Shown piece after piece: positions 36,017-45,340 of a DNA stretch of 64,000 nt. Each line of letters begins with the position of its first letter. Positions within the stretch are counted from its first letter, which is position 1. Source of the DNA: Bacteroidales bacterium (GTDB taxonomy: Bacteria; Bacteroidota; Bacteroidia; Bacteroidales; CG2-30-32-10). A program made the position numbers and the translations under genes. The DNA is taken from positions 10,907-74,906 of the forward strand of contig DAOQAK010000011.1 in the NCBI GenBank assembly GCA_035353855.1, written 5' to 3'. A model generated the notes under the pieces. That model made no database searches. It worked only from the letters and a program-made list of their open reading frames with translations, and was not told where the DNA came from.

Positions 36017-36691
36017 ATGAAAAAAAAATATGGAATTCTGTTTTTCGTTTTTACGATATTTTCTTTTTCGGGATTTGCACAACAATCTAAAACCGGGATT
36101 GGTTTTTATGGAGGTTTTGGTTTACGTAATTTAAGAGGTAATGAAATTATTAAAGAAAAAAATACTTCTGCATTTGGTTATTGTGGTGGTTTTTCGTTTC
36201 AGTTTAATATTTCTGAGAAATATACTGTATGTACAGCCATAGCATATGAACGTAAAGGTGCAGTAGGAAAATCACAACAAACAGATACCAGTGGAAATAT
36301 TATATCGGAAATAAAAACATTCTCAAACTTTGATTATATAACAATACCATTGCTTTTCAGATACAATATTCAAAAGAAAGTTAATTTCTTTTTTGAAGCA
36401 GGTGGCTTTGCAGCATATTTGCTTCAACAAAAATTTGTGGTTGATGATCCTGTTTTGACTGTAAACACCGCTGATAATACTGATAATGATAAGCGCATGG
36501 ATTATGGTTTTTCATTTGGTCTGGGTTTGTCAAAACCAATTAGTAATAGATTGGTTTTATCTGTTGAATTGCATGATAATCTGGGAATATATAACGTTAG
36601 TAAAGTACATGTATATAACGATGGGACCATAAAAACGAATAATACAAATATTTTAATTGGCTTATCATATAATTTTGGTAAACATGATTAG
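36017..36691 (+). CDS. PorT-like outer-membrane beta-barrel protein
   Basis: 224 residues with a signal peptide (about 1-21, ending in GFAQ). The mature part is a chain of amphipathic strands with Gly and aromatic residues at turns, starting GIGFYGGFGLRNLRG and ending LIGLSYNFGKHD; this is the pattern of small OmpW/PorT-type barrels common in Bacteroidota. No specific family member could be named. It is followed 22 bases later by a lipoprotein gene, and the two are likely co-transcribed. Confidence 0.7.
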   Translation: MKKKYGILFFVFTIFSFSGFAQQSKTGIGFYGGFGLRNLRGNEIIKEKNTSAFGYCGGFSFQFNISEKYTVCTAIAYERKGAVGKSQQTDTSGNIISEIKTFSNFDYITIPLLFRYNIQKKVNFFFEAGGFAAYLLQQKFVVDDPVLTVNTADNTDNDKRMDYGFSFGLGLSKPISNRLVLSVELHDNLGIYNVSKVHVYNDGTIKTNNTNILIGLSYNFGKHD

Positions 36692-36713
36692 TAAAAATTT
36701 TAATGACTGTTCT

Positions 36714-38012
36714 ATGAAAAAATATTTTCTTTTTTTTGTTGTGATACTTTTCATCTTTGGTTGCAAGCCACAGGAAGAAGTACAACAGGTTACTATCAAA
36801 GGACGAATTTCACATAATATACTCGGTCAGGATTCGAAAGGCTCATTATCACTTGCCGATGCCAAGAAAATACTTGTCATTGCAGGGATTAGCGGAGATG
36901 GCCATGGAGGGTTTAATTATGAGATGATTGATATTATTGACAGCTCTTTTGTTGCCGAATCAAATATTGGTGCAGCAACAGCATTGGTTTTTCTGGATGC
37001 TAATAATAAATATATTGGGAACTTAAGTAATCAGGGGTTAGACCTGCTTCCTTTAGGTAAACTAACAGAAGGCGAAACCACTACTATTGATTTGAAAGAT
37101 CTGCAAATGGTTGGCGGCAGCATACTTCCGGCACACGACCCTTTTGGCAATGAAATTATTATTACACCAGACCAGATTGAAAGCTTGAAAGAATTTGACA
37201 GTTTTTTTGAAGCACTTGCCAAAAACCTTGATGCTGATAATGATGGCGCCATTGATATTGCAGATGACCAATATTTATTTGTATTTTCTTCGTATGATAC
37301 TTATGCCGGCAAATATGGAATTGATAATACTTCATTTGAAATAACGGATAGCCTGGATTATTACATTAATTATTTTATGAATTTTCATGGAGTGGGTGGA
37401 TTGCCTTATCCTCAAAATGCAGTTTTAACAGGACCCTTGGATAGCACCTATTCTGACATTTCAATACTCCATCATTGGGGAGATTCGAGATTATTTGGAT
37501 TAACTTTTATTAGAGAATTTTTTGATACCATTCCTCATGGATCAAGCCGTCATCCTTTTAAACAAGGAATTTATACTCTTGATTTAGATGGAAAGCTTTA
37601 TACTTTCAACGTAGCCTGTACTATGAAAAAAGAAAAGATGGTTCTTGCAGTCCCTACGGTTCACTTGAATAGTGAAGGTAAAATAGCATCTTTTTCATTT
37701 GATTACAGATTGCCCGATAAATCAATAATTGATCCGGAGAACATTATAACACAGATTCAAGCTCAAATTACAGGTTTTGATAGTTTGGGAAATGGTAAAC
37801 AAATATATACAGGTCCTGTTATGTATGCATACAAACCCGAAGGCTGGACAGACAACATTGCTAACGGATATTTTTATGAACAAAGGGGAATATATGATCA
37901 TACGCCTTTACAACCTGTCGATATTTCTGGTTATCAAAGAATTGTTATAGGTGTAGGTTATTATGATATGCTGGGGAATCAATTTGGAATAATGTGGGAA
38001 AGGAATTACTAA
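36714..38012 (+). CDS. Lipoprotein with a Ca-binding-like loop, unknown function
   Basis: 432 residues from ATG 36714 (MKKYFLFFVVILFIFG then Cys17, a lipobox). A longer upstream ATG exists at 36657 but overlaps the previous gene and lacks a signal start, so I reject it. The sequence LDADNDGAIDIADD (about residue 175-188) resembles an EF-hand/dockerin Ca-binding loop (DxDxDGxID). No other domain is recognised. It sits 22 bases downstream of the beta-barrel gene, so the pair may work together at the outer membrane. Confidence 0.6.
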   Translation: MKKYFLFFVVILFIFGCKPQEEVQQVTIKGRISHNILGQDSKGSLSLADAKKILVIAGISGDGHGGFNYEMIDIIDSSFVAESNIGAATALVFLDANNKYIGNLSNQGLDLLPLGKLTEGETTTIDLKDLQMVGGSILPAHDPFGNEIIITPDQIESLKEFDSFFEALAKNLDADNDGAIDIADDQYLFVFSSYDTYAGKYGIDNTSFEITDSLDYYINYFMNFHGVGGLPYPQNAVLTGPLDSTYSDISILHHWGDSRLFGLTFIREFFDTIPHGSSRHPFKQGIYTLDLDGKLYTFNVACTMKKEKMVLAVPTVHLNSEGKIASFSFDYRLPDKSIIDPENIITQIQAQITGFDSLGNGKQIYTGPVMYAYKPEGWTDNIANGYFYEQRGIYDHTPLQPVDISGYQRIVIGVGYYDMLGNQFGIMWERNY

Positions 38013-38329
38013 TAAATTATTTTTTACAACTTTTCCGCCAGTACTGCAAATTTGCCGAGATTATCAGATCATTCTGAGTTCATCGAAAAATGGAGTAATG
38101 GTAAATAGTCAATGGTTGTTAGGTTGAGCGGCTGGTTAAGCTAAAGGTCAATAGTTAATAGTAAAATATATTTCTCCATCAACCTACTGCTATCAACCAA
38201 ACAAGCGGCAATAAACTATAAACATACTACATAAATTCAATTTAATATTTTCCATTTTCTATTATCTATTTGCTATTAAGACTTATAATTAAACGCAAAA
38301 ATCGTGGATATATATTAAGAAGTAAAATT
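38013..38329. other. 317-base intergenic region with short direct repeats
   Basis: It contains short repeated words of the type GTCAATGGTTG and GTCAATAGTTA and the AT-rich trailing region of the convergent genes. No ORF, RNA gene or clear terminator was recognised. Confidence 0.5.
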
Positions 38330-40921
38330 TCAAAGCTTACTTGCCAGTACTGCTGACCTCTTGTAATGTTTTACATTTCCATTAAGATCGAAAACTTCAA
38401 AGTAAATTATATACATTCCTATTCTTGCTTTTTCATTTTCATCGGTAATGCCATCCCATGAAAAACTTCCTGAAGTTCCAAGCAAAACATTATTTATTAG
38501 ATTGCGAATCAACCTTCCGTTTGTATCGTAAATACTGATGTTTGCCATGTATCCGGGTTTATCAAAATTGTAATTGATATTTAAAATGTCATTATATCCA
38601 TCATTGTCCGGTGAAAAAATTTCGGGAGAAATAGTTATTTGTTCATCTGAAAAAATATTCTCTGATGATTGTGAATTTTTATATGCAGGTGTTCCAAAAC
38701 CTACTGTTTCTGAGGCTGAATGCCAATTTGTTTTATCATTGCTTGGTCTTTCAAAATTTATTCTTTCAAGCGAAACACCTTCTGATGAATTTAAAAGCGG
38801 GTATATCATATCAGTTGAATACTTAACCATATCAATAATTTCCGATTGATTTTTCAAAGCAAGCACAACCGTCCCGTCATCATTGTTGTATGTAGGAAAT
38901 GATAGCATGGAAATAAAATTATTTGGATTCGGAGTGTAATATTGTTCTTTAACTTTTGCCGGGTTGCTTGTTAACACAACATATTCCGAAGGAAAAAGTA
39001 AATAACCTTCATCGCTAATGTTTTCGATATTTTCGAGAGATGATGCAATAGTGTCGTAAGAAGATAAAATAAAATTTTTCAGATCAATTACTTTCGATGA
39101 ACGATTATATAATTCAACATAATCAACACCATCATCTTTTGGATTTGACAATATTTCATTAATTACAATATCATTATTTGTTGGTGTTTGCGGAATGGCA
39201 AAACGTTTTGAACTACTTACCGGTAGCGGATTTCCGGTGCAATCACGTAAAGTATCATTAATGGTAATTGTATAAATAATTCCATTTTGAATTTCAGATG
39301 AAAGCTCCAAAATTACCGAAGAATATTGAGGTGCAACAGGATTTGCATTTGCTGGATTTCCAATTCCATTATCAATAAAATATTTTGATATACTTTTAAG
39401 AAACACACTATCCATCGGCTCTGAGAAGAAAAGTTGAATATGAAAATTATCAATTATGGTTACTAGTAAAAATTCTGGAATTGTATTATCAGGATTAAGC
39501 TCATTTACCGAATTCGCTGCACCGGGCGTTCCGCCTAATATTCCCGTTGATGCTTTCCAGTTATCTTTTCCTCCGCATGGGTTGTTCGGGTCAATCTGTT
39601 CAAGTGACCAGCCGCCATCTTTTTTATTAGCATCTTTATACCAATCGTCGGTGTAAGAAACAGTAGAAATAACATGGTAAAGCGAATCATAAAGTGTTAA
39701 AGTTTCACCGTTATTTGTAATTGAAAAACTTGGTATTGCCAGGGCCATTCCGTATGTTGAGATTGATTCCTGTCCGCTTGCTGATGAAAATAAAATATAA
39801 GAATGAGGATCAAGTGTTGCATCCGGAATTTGTTTAATGGTGCTGCCCATCGCGAATTTCCAGTTTTGCATTTTAATAGGATATTCAGTTCGGTTATACA
39901 ATTCAACATATTCATAATTGGCTAAACCAACAATAGGGTCGGGGTCGGCCATTATTTCATTGATAACAATATCATGTTCTTTTGGGGTATATAAAATAAA
40001 TTCTGTGCTCGAAGACAACATAAAATTACCATTCAGATCCTTTATATTATTTACCATTAAATTATAAAATATTCCTTCAGTGAATACTGTTGAAAAATTC
40101 AAATGCATTAAAGCACCGTTATTTACATCAAATTCAACGGATACAGGGTTTCCTATTCCATTATCTACGTTATAATTTGTAATTGTTAACGCTGTAGAAG
40201 TATCAATATTTTCAGAAAAATATACATTTAATTGTGTTTGAGAAATGATATTTATTGAATTAATTTCAGGAGGGAAAGTATCAACTATTATAGGTCCTAC
40301 ATAAAAATCATCAAAATAAAATTTTGTTGCATTACTGGTTGTGTATTTACAAAAAACTCCAAACCATGATGTTGTTGTAAATGTATTATCAAAGCCACTT
40401 CCTTCTAGTTGAAATACAGTGCCACCATCAGAAGCAGAATATAATTTCCAGGTTCCCGTATCATCACGGGTAACTTTAATTCGAAAAGTATTTGTTGAAT
40501 TGTTGGTATAAGTAAATTTACCGTGAATGATAATTTTTATTGTTGTTCCGCTTTGTTTGTATAACCCGATGCTGTCGTTCGCTTCCCCTATCTGTACAAA
40601 ATATCCATTTAATGAACCGGCAATATTTTGCTGGTCAGAAATAAGGTATACTCTTGCATTATTATTGGATGATGTGGCAAACGAAAGTTTTACCCAAAAC
40701 TGCCATTCATTATTATTTACCAAATGATTGTTTGTATATAATATTGAAGTATCTGCTCCTGTAGCATTCAAGTGAAGTTGTTTGGAACTGTTGATTTCAA
40801 ATTTTGCAATATCACCAACCCATAAAGGATTCGCAGAAAAATTACCATCTGAAAAATCATCAGAAAACTGACTGAATCCAAATGACGGAACAAGCAGAAG
40901 AAAGAAAAATATTTTTTTCAT
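38330..40921 (-). CDS. Surface protein with two lamin-tail domains and Ig-like domains
   Basis: 863 residues from ATG 40921 (MKKIFFFLLLVPSFGFSQ signal); an upstream ATG at 40972 gives a non-signal leader and is rejected. Order: an N-terminal lectin/laminin-like beta domain (about 20-215), an SbsA-type Ig-like domain (PPEINSINIISQTQLNVYFS), a lamin-tail domain (DIVINEIMADPDPIVGL), a second Ig-like domain, a second lamin-tail domain (DIVINEILSNPKDDGVDYVE), and a C-terminal FlgD-like Ig domain (ISIYDTNGRLIRNLI) ending in YKRSAVLASKL. It may be a T9SS cargo, but the tail is less clear than in the neighbours. Confidence 0.82.
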   Translation of the reverse strand: MKKIFFFLLLVPSFGFSQFSDDFSDGNFSANPLWVGDIAKFEINSSKQLHLNATGADTSILYTNNHLVNNNEWQFWVKLSFATSSNNNARVYLISDQQNIAGSLNGYFVQIGEANDSIGLYKQSGTTIKIIIHGKFTYTNNSTNTFRIKVTRDDTGTWKLYSASDGGTVFQLEGSGFDNTFTTTSWFGVFCKYTTSNATKFYFDDFYVGPIIVDTFPPEINSINIISQTQLNVYFSENIDTSTALTITNYNVDNGIGNPVSVEFDVNNGALMHLNFSTVFTEGIFYNLMVNNIKDLNGNFMLSSSTEFILYTPKEHDIVINEIMADPDPIVGLANYEYVELYNRTEYPIKMQNWKFAMGSTIKQIPDATLDPHSYILFSSASGQESISTYGMALAIPSFSITNNGETLTLYDSLYHVISTVSYTDDWYKDANKKDGGWSLEQIDPNNPCGGKDNWKASTGILGGTPGAANSVNELNPDNTIPEFLLVTIIDNFHIQLFFSEPMDSVFLKSISKYFIDNGIGNPANANPVAPQYSSVILELSSEIQNGIIYTITINDTLRDCTGNPLPVSSSKRFAIPQTPTNNDIVINEILSNPKDDGVDYVELYNRSSKVIDLKNFILSSYDTIASSLENIENISDEGYLLFPSEYVVLTSNPAKVKEQYYTPNPNNFISMLSFPTYNNDDGTVVLALKNQSEIIDMVKYSTDMIYPLLNSSEGVSLERINFERPSNDKTNWHSASETVGFGTPAYKNSQSSENIFSDEQITISPEIFSPDNDGYNDILNINYNFDKPGYMANISIYDTNGRLIRNLINNVLLGTSGSFSWDGITDENEKARIGMYIIYFEVFDLNGNVKHYKRSAVLASKL

Positions 40922-41133
40922 AAAAAAATTTAAGATGCAGGTAAAATAATTCATAATATTCTCATTGAACAATAGTGAATTTATAATTGGTTTGTTTTAT
41001 CAATAGCTGACAGGTTTGGGTTTGTAACTGGTAATTTTTAATAAGAAATATTTTCTTTCAAAAATTGGATTTGGTTCAGGATAAATAAAACTCATTACTT
41101 TTTTATAACTTCGCAAAAAATAAATTTTACTTT

Positions 41134-42891
41134 ATGTTACGTACACACACTTGCGGGGAATTGACAATAAAAAATGTCGGGACAAAAGTTACGCTTTGCG
41201 GATGGATACAAAAATCGAGAGATTTAGGAGGTATGACTTTTATTGATTTGCGCGACCGTTACGGAATTACACAACTTGCTTTTAATATGGATACCCATGC
41301 TGCATTATGCGAAAAAGCTAGAGCTATGGGGCGTGAATTTGTGATTAAAGCAAATGGAACTGTAATAGAAAGAAGCAGTAAAAATTTAAAAATTCCTACT
41401 GGCGAAATAGAGATACTTGTTGATGAACTGGAAGTTTTGAATGAATCGAAAACACCTCCTTTTACTATTGAAGATAATTCGGATGGTGGTGATGAGTTGC
41501 GAATGAAATACCGTTACCTTGACTTACGCAGAAATGTGATAAAGAAAAACATGGAACTGCGTCATAAAATGGCAATAGAAACCAGGAACTACCTGAATTC
41601 GCAAGGCTTCATGGAAATAGAAACACCTTATATGATTAAATCCACACCCGAAGGTGCCCGCGATTTTGTAGTGCCTTCGCGTATGAATCCCGGACAGTTC
41701 TATGCTTTGCCGCAGTCGCCGCAACAGTTTAAACAATTACTGATGGTTGCGGGTTACGACCGCTATTACCAGATTGTACGATGTTTTCGTGATGAAGATT
41801 TGCGTGCCGACCGTCAACCGGAATTTACGCAGATTGATTGTGAGATGGCTTTTATAACCCAGGAAGATATATTGAACACGTTTGAAGGATTGGCAAAATA
41901 TCTTTTCAAAAAGGTAAAGAATCTTGAGGTGAATAAATTTCCTCGTATAAGCTATGCCGATGCCATGAAATATTATGGCAATGATAAACCCGATATTCGT
42001 TTCGAAATGAAATTTGTTGAACTGAATGATGTTGTTAAAGGAAAAGGATTTAAAGTTTTTGATGATGCCGAACTTGTGGTAGGTATTTGTGCAAATGGTT
42101 GCGGGGAATATACACGTAAGCAATTAGACGAACTTACCGAATTTGTAAAACGTCCGCAGGTAGGCGCAAATGGAATGGTATATGTAAAATGCAATAACGA
42201 CGGAACTGTAAAATCGAGCGTTGATAAATTTTATAATGAAGAAGAATTAAAAAAATGGATGGCCGCATTTGATGCAAAGCCTGGCGATTTATTGTTGGTG
42301 CTTGCTGGTAAAACCGAAAAAACACAAAAAGCGCTTAGCGAGCTTCGTCTTGAAATGGGCAACAGACTTGGTTTGCGTAATCCTGAAATTTTTGCTCCGC
42401 TATGGGTTACCGATTTTCCTTTACTGGAATGGGATGAAGAAACCAATCGTTTTTATGCAAAGCATCATCCTTTTACTTCGCCTAAACCGGAAGATATTTT
42501 ACTGCTTGACACAAACCCTGCGGAAGTGCGCGCCAATGCATATGATATGGTAATTAATGGTGTTGAAATTGGCGGAGGTTCTATAAGAATTCATAATAAG
42601 GATTTACAGAAAAGAATGTTCAAGGTACTTGGATTTACTGATGAAGAAGCGCAGAACCAATTTGGATTTTTAATGAATGCTTTTGAATATGGTGCGCCGC
42701 CTCATGGTGGTATTGCTTTTGGTTTCGACCGCTGGTGTGCTGTTTTCGGTGGTTCTGATTCTATTCGCGATTTTATTGCATTCCCGAAAAATAATTCAGG
42801 GCGCGATGTGATGATTGATTCTCCTTCGGTAATCTCACAGCAACAGTTAGATGAACTTGAAATTCAATTAAAAATTAAAACGAATTCATAA
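41134..42891 (+). CDS. aspS: Aspartyl-tRNA synthetase
   Basis: 585 residues. It charges tRNA-Asp. N-terminal OB-fold anticodon-binding domain (about 15-105; VTLCGWIQKSRDLGGMTFID), class II motifs with FRDEDLRADRQPEFTQIDCE (about 220-239), a GAD insertion domain (about 290-400), and motif 3 GIAFGFDRWCAVFGG near residue 530. All catalytic motifs are intact. No Gln/Asn amidotransferase gene is nearby. It is followed by DUF3108 after 60 bases. Confidence 0.97.
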   Translation: MLRTHTCGELTIKNVGTKVTLCGWIQKSRDLGGMTFIDLRDRYGITQLAFNMDTHAALCEKARAMGREFVIKANGTVIERSSKNLKIPTGEIEILVDELEVLNESKTPPFTIEDNSDGGDELRMKYRYLDLRRNVIKKNMELRHKMAIETRNYLNSQGFMEIETPYMIKSTPEGARDFVVPSRMNPGQFYALPQSPQQFKQLLMVAGYDRYYQIVRCFRDEDLRADRQPEFTQIDCEMAFITQEDILNTFEGLAKYLFKKVKNLEVNKFPRISYADAMKYYGNDKPDIRFEMKFVELNDVVKGKGFKVFDDAELVVGICANGCGEYTRKQLDELTEFVKRPQVGANGMVYVKCNNDGTVKSSVDKFYNEEELKKWMAAFDAKPGDLLLVLAGKTEKTQKALSELRLEMGNRLGLRNPEIFAPLWVTDFPLLEWDEETNRFYAKHHPFTSPKPEDILLLDTNPAEVRANAYDMVINGVEIGGGSIRIHNKDLQKRMFKVLGFTDEEAQNQFGFLMNAFEYGAPPHGGIAFGFDRWCAVFGGSDSIRDFIAFPKNNSGRDVMIDSPSVISQQQLDELEIQLKIKTNS

Positions 42892-42951
42892 GTAATTTGC
42901 TTTTGGAATAATTTTTGTCTTTTATACAGATATATCAAAATAAATTGAATT

Positions 42952-43767
42952 ATGAAAAAGATTGCTTTCATTCTTGTTGTTCTTATTGGATTTTCGGCAC
43001 TTAATGTTTCTTCGCAAACATTGCGAACGGTTACAAATAAAGCTTTTAAAAGAGGTGAAGCTCTTCGCTATAAAGCATATTATGATGCAATACTAACAGG
43101 AAAAGTTGTAGCAGGTGAAGCCGACCTTGAAGTGAAAAATGAAAACAAAGTTGTTGCCAATCGTAATACTTATCATATTGTTGGTTTGGGTTTAACTAAA
43201 GGGACTTTTAATTTCTTTTACAAAGTTGTTGACCGTTACGAAACGTATCTTGATGAAGAAGCATTAATACCTTGGATATTTATTCGCAGGGTGAATGAAG
43301 GAGGTTATAAAATAAGCCAGGATGTTACTTTTAATCAATTCAAAAAAACAGCAACAACGGTAAATAATAAAAACAATACAACAACAAATTCAATAGTTCC
43401 CGAAAATATTCATGATATTATTTCGTTATTTTATTATGCAAGGACAATCGATTTTAATAGCGCTAAAATAGGACAGGAATTCCCTCTGCCTTTCTTTATT
43501 GACGATAGCATATATACTTCAAAAATTATTTACCAGGGAAAGGAAAATATTACCATTGGTTTGGGAAAATACAAAGCAATTAAATTTAAACCCAGTGTTG
43601 CAACAGGCAATGTATTTGATGATCCTTATCCTATGACCATGTGGGTTACTGATGATGAAAATCATGTTCCTTTGTTGGCTGAGTCGGAAATATTGGTTGG
43701 AAAAGTTAAGCTGGAGCTAATAAAATATTCAGGACTAGCAAATAAAGAAACTTCAAAAATAAAATAA
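42952..43767 (+). CDS. DUF3108 family secreted protein
   Basis: 271 residues with a signal peptide (MKKIAFILVVLIGFSALNVSSQ). The rest matches DUF3108: FKRGEALRYKAYYDAILTG at the N-terminus of the mature part, a central KLYDRYET-type segment (KVVDRYETYLDEEALIPWIF) and a C-terminal MWVTDDENHVPLLAESEILVG. Proteins of this family are periplasmic or outer-membrane-associated with no established function. It lies 60 bases downstream of aspS in the same direction. Confidence 0.85.
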   Translation: MKKIAFILVVLIGFSALNVSSQTLRTVTNKAFKRGEALRYKAYYDAILTGKVVAGEADLEVKNENKVVANRNTYHIVGLGLTKGTFNFFYKVVDRYETYLDEEALIPWIFIRRVNEGGYKISQDVTFNQFKKTATTVNNKNNTTTNSIVPENIHDIISLFYYARTIDFNSAKIGQEFPLPFFIDDSIYTSKIIYQGKENITIGLGKYKAIKFKPSVATGNVFDDPYPMTMWVTDDENHVPLLAESEILVGKVKLELIKYSGLANKETSKIK

Positions 43768-43923
43768 CGTTAAAATTTCTTTGTTAAAATAAAGAATAAT
43801 ATAAAACAACATATGTATTATTGCATTTCAAGTGGTGTATTGTTTTCAAATAAATGGATAAGCAACCTTGTATTTTATTTCTCGTCTATGTAATCGGTTA
43901 TTTATGGAAATAATTTATTAGGT

Positions 43924-45198
43924 ATGAAAAACATTATTATCATTCTGACTTTAGTATTAAATTTCACAATATCATTCGGGCAGCATCAAACAAAACGAGT
44001 TTTATTTCTTGGTAACAGTTATACCTACGTAAATAACCTTCCCCAGGTGATTGCCGATGCAGCGCTTTCAAATTCCGATACATTAATTTTGATAGCAATA
44101 CCCCGGTGGTTATACATTACAGGACCATTCAACAAATACAAATTCATTAAGTAAAATTGCAACAGGCAGCTGGGATTATGTAGTATTACAGGAACAAAGC
44201 CAGCTACCTTCATTTCCGATAGAGCAGGTTGATACAGAAGTTTTTCCTTTTGCTCATAAATTAGACAGTATCATTAATATTTACAACCCCTGTAGCGAAA
44301 CCGTATTTTATATGACATGGGGAAGAAAGAATGGCGATGCTTCCAATTATGCCTCGTGGCTGCCCGTATGCACATATACAGGAATGGACAGTCTTTTAAA
44401 TTCGCGATACCGTATGATGGCCGACAGCAATAATGCCATACTTTCTCCTGTAGGCGCAGTGTGGCATTACCTGAGACAGAATTTTCCATTAATGGAATTA
44501 TATCAAACAGATGAAAGTCATCCATCGGTTGCTGGCACTTATGCTGCTGCCTGTAGTTTTTATGTTACACTGTTCAGAAAAGATCCGACGCTTATTACGT
44601 ATAATTCATCATTACCCGATTCTGATGCGGTAAAAATCAAAAATGCCGCCAGGTTAATGGTGTACGACAGCTTTGCGAAATGGTACATTGGCGAGTATGA
44701 CCCATTGGCCGCATTTAATTACTTTATTTCAGGTGTAAATCAAATTACGTTTACAAATAGTTCTGTAAATACAACTACATACAACTGGAACTTTGGCGAT
44801 GGCGATACCACATCAGCAGCAAATCCAACACATCAATATGCAACCGCAGGATTATACTCTGTAACTCTTATCGCAACTAAATGTAAGTATAGCGATAACA
44901 TTACTCAAACCATAAATGTTAATAACTCAGGTATTCAAAATCAGGGGAAAGAAAATTTAAATGGAATATTTATCCTAATCCTGCAACAACTAAAATTATA
45001 ATTGAGCAAAACTTTTCTTACGAATTAAAATTTAAAATATATGATTTTACAGGCGCTGAAATCCTTAACGGAAAAATAAATGAACAAGCCACACAAATAG
45101 ATATTTCAATGCTTTCCGAAGGTTTTTATTTTCTGCAACTTTTCAACAACAACAAATCCGTAGGGCAAATAAAATTTGTTAAGGAAAGTAAACAGTAA
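43924..45198 (+). pseudogene. SGNH hydrolase-PKD-T9SS protein, broken by three single-base deletions
   Basis: Read across frames, the gene has a signal peptide (MKNIIIILTLVLNFTISFGQ), an SGNH/DUF4886-type hydrolase domain with LFLGNSYTYVN and the C-terminal DESHPS (catalytic Asp-His), a PKD domain (FTNSSVNTTTYNWNFGDGDT), and a T9SS type A sorting domain (IYPNPATTKIII...). Three homopolymer deletions break it: one T near 44088-44091, one C near 44101-44104, and one A near 44958-44961. Adding one base at each spot restores a single frame (for example GGYTLQDHSTNTNSLSK and KENLKWNIYPNP). It is either a decayed gene or has sequencing errors. Confidence 0.83.
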
Positions 45199-45340
45199 AA
45201 TAATTTCAAATTACGAACGCTGCATTCTTAATTCAGAATTACTTCTTTGACCAAAAACTTTTACAGCATATTGGATTATATTTTATATTTACTGCCCGGT
45301 AAAAATTAAAAAAATATTTACCTGATGATATAAATATTTT

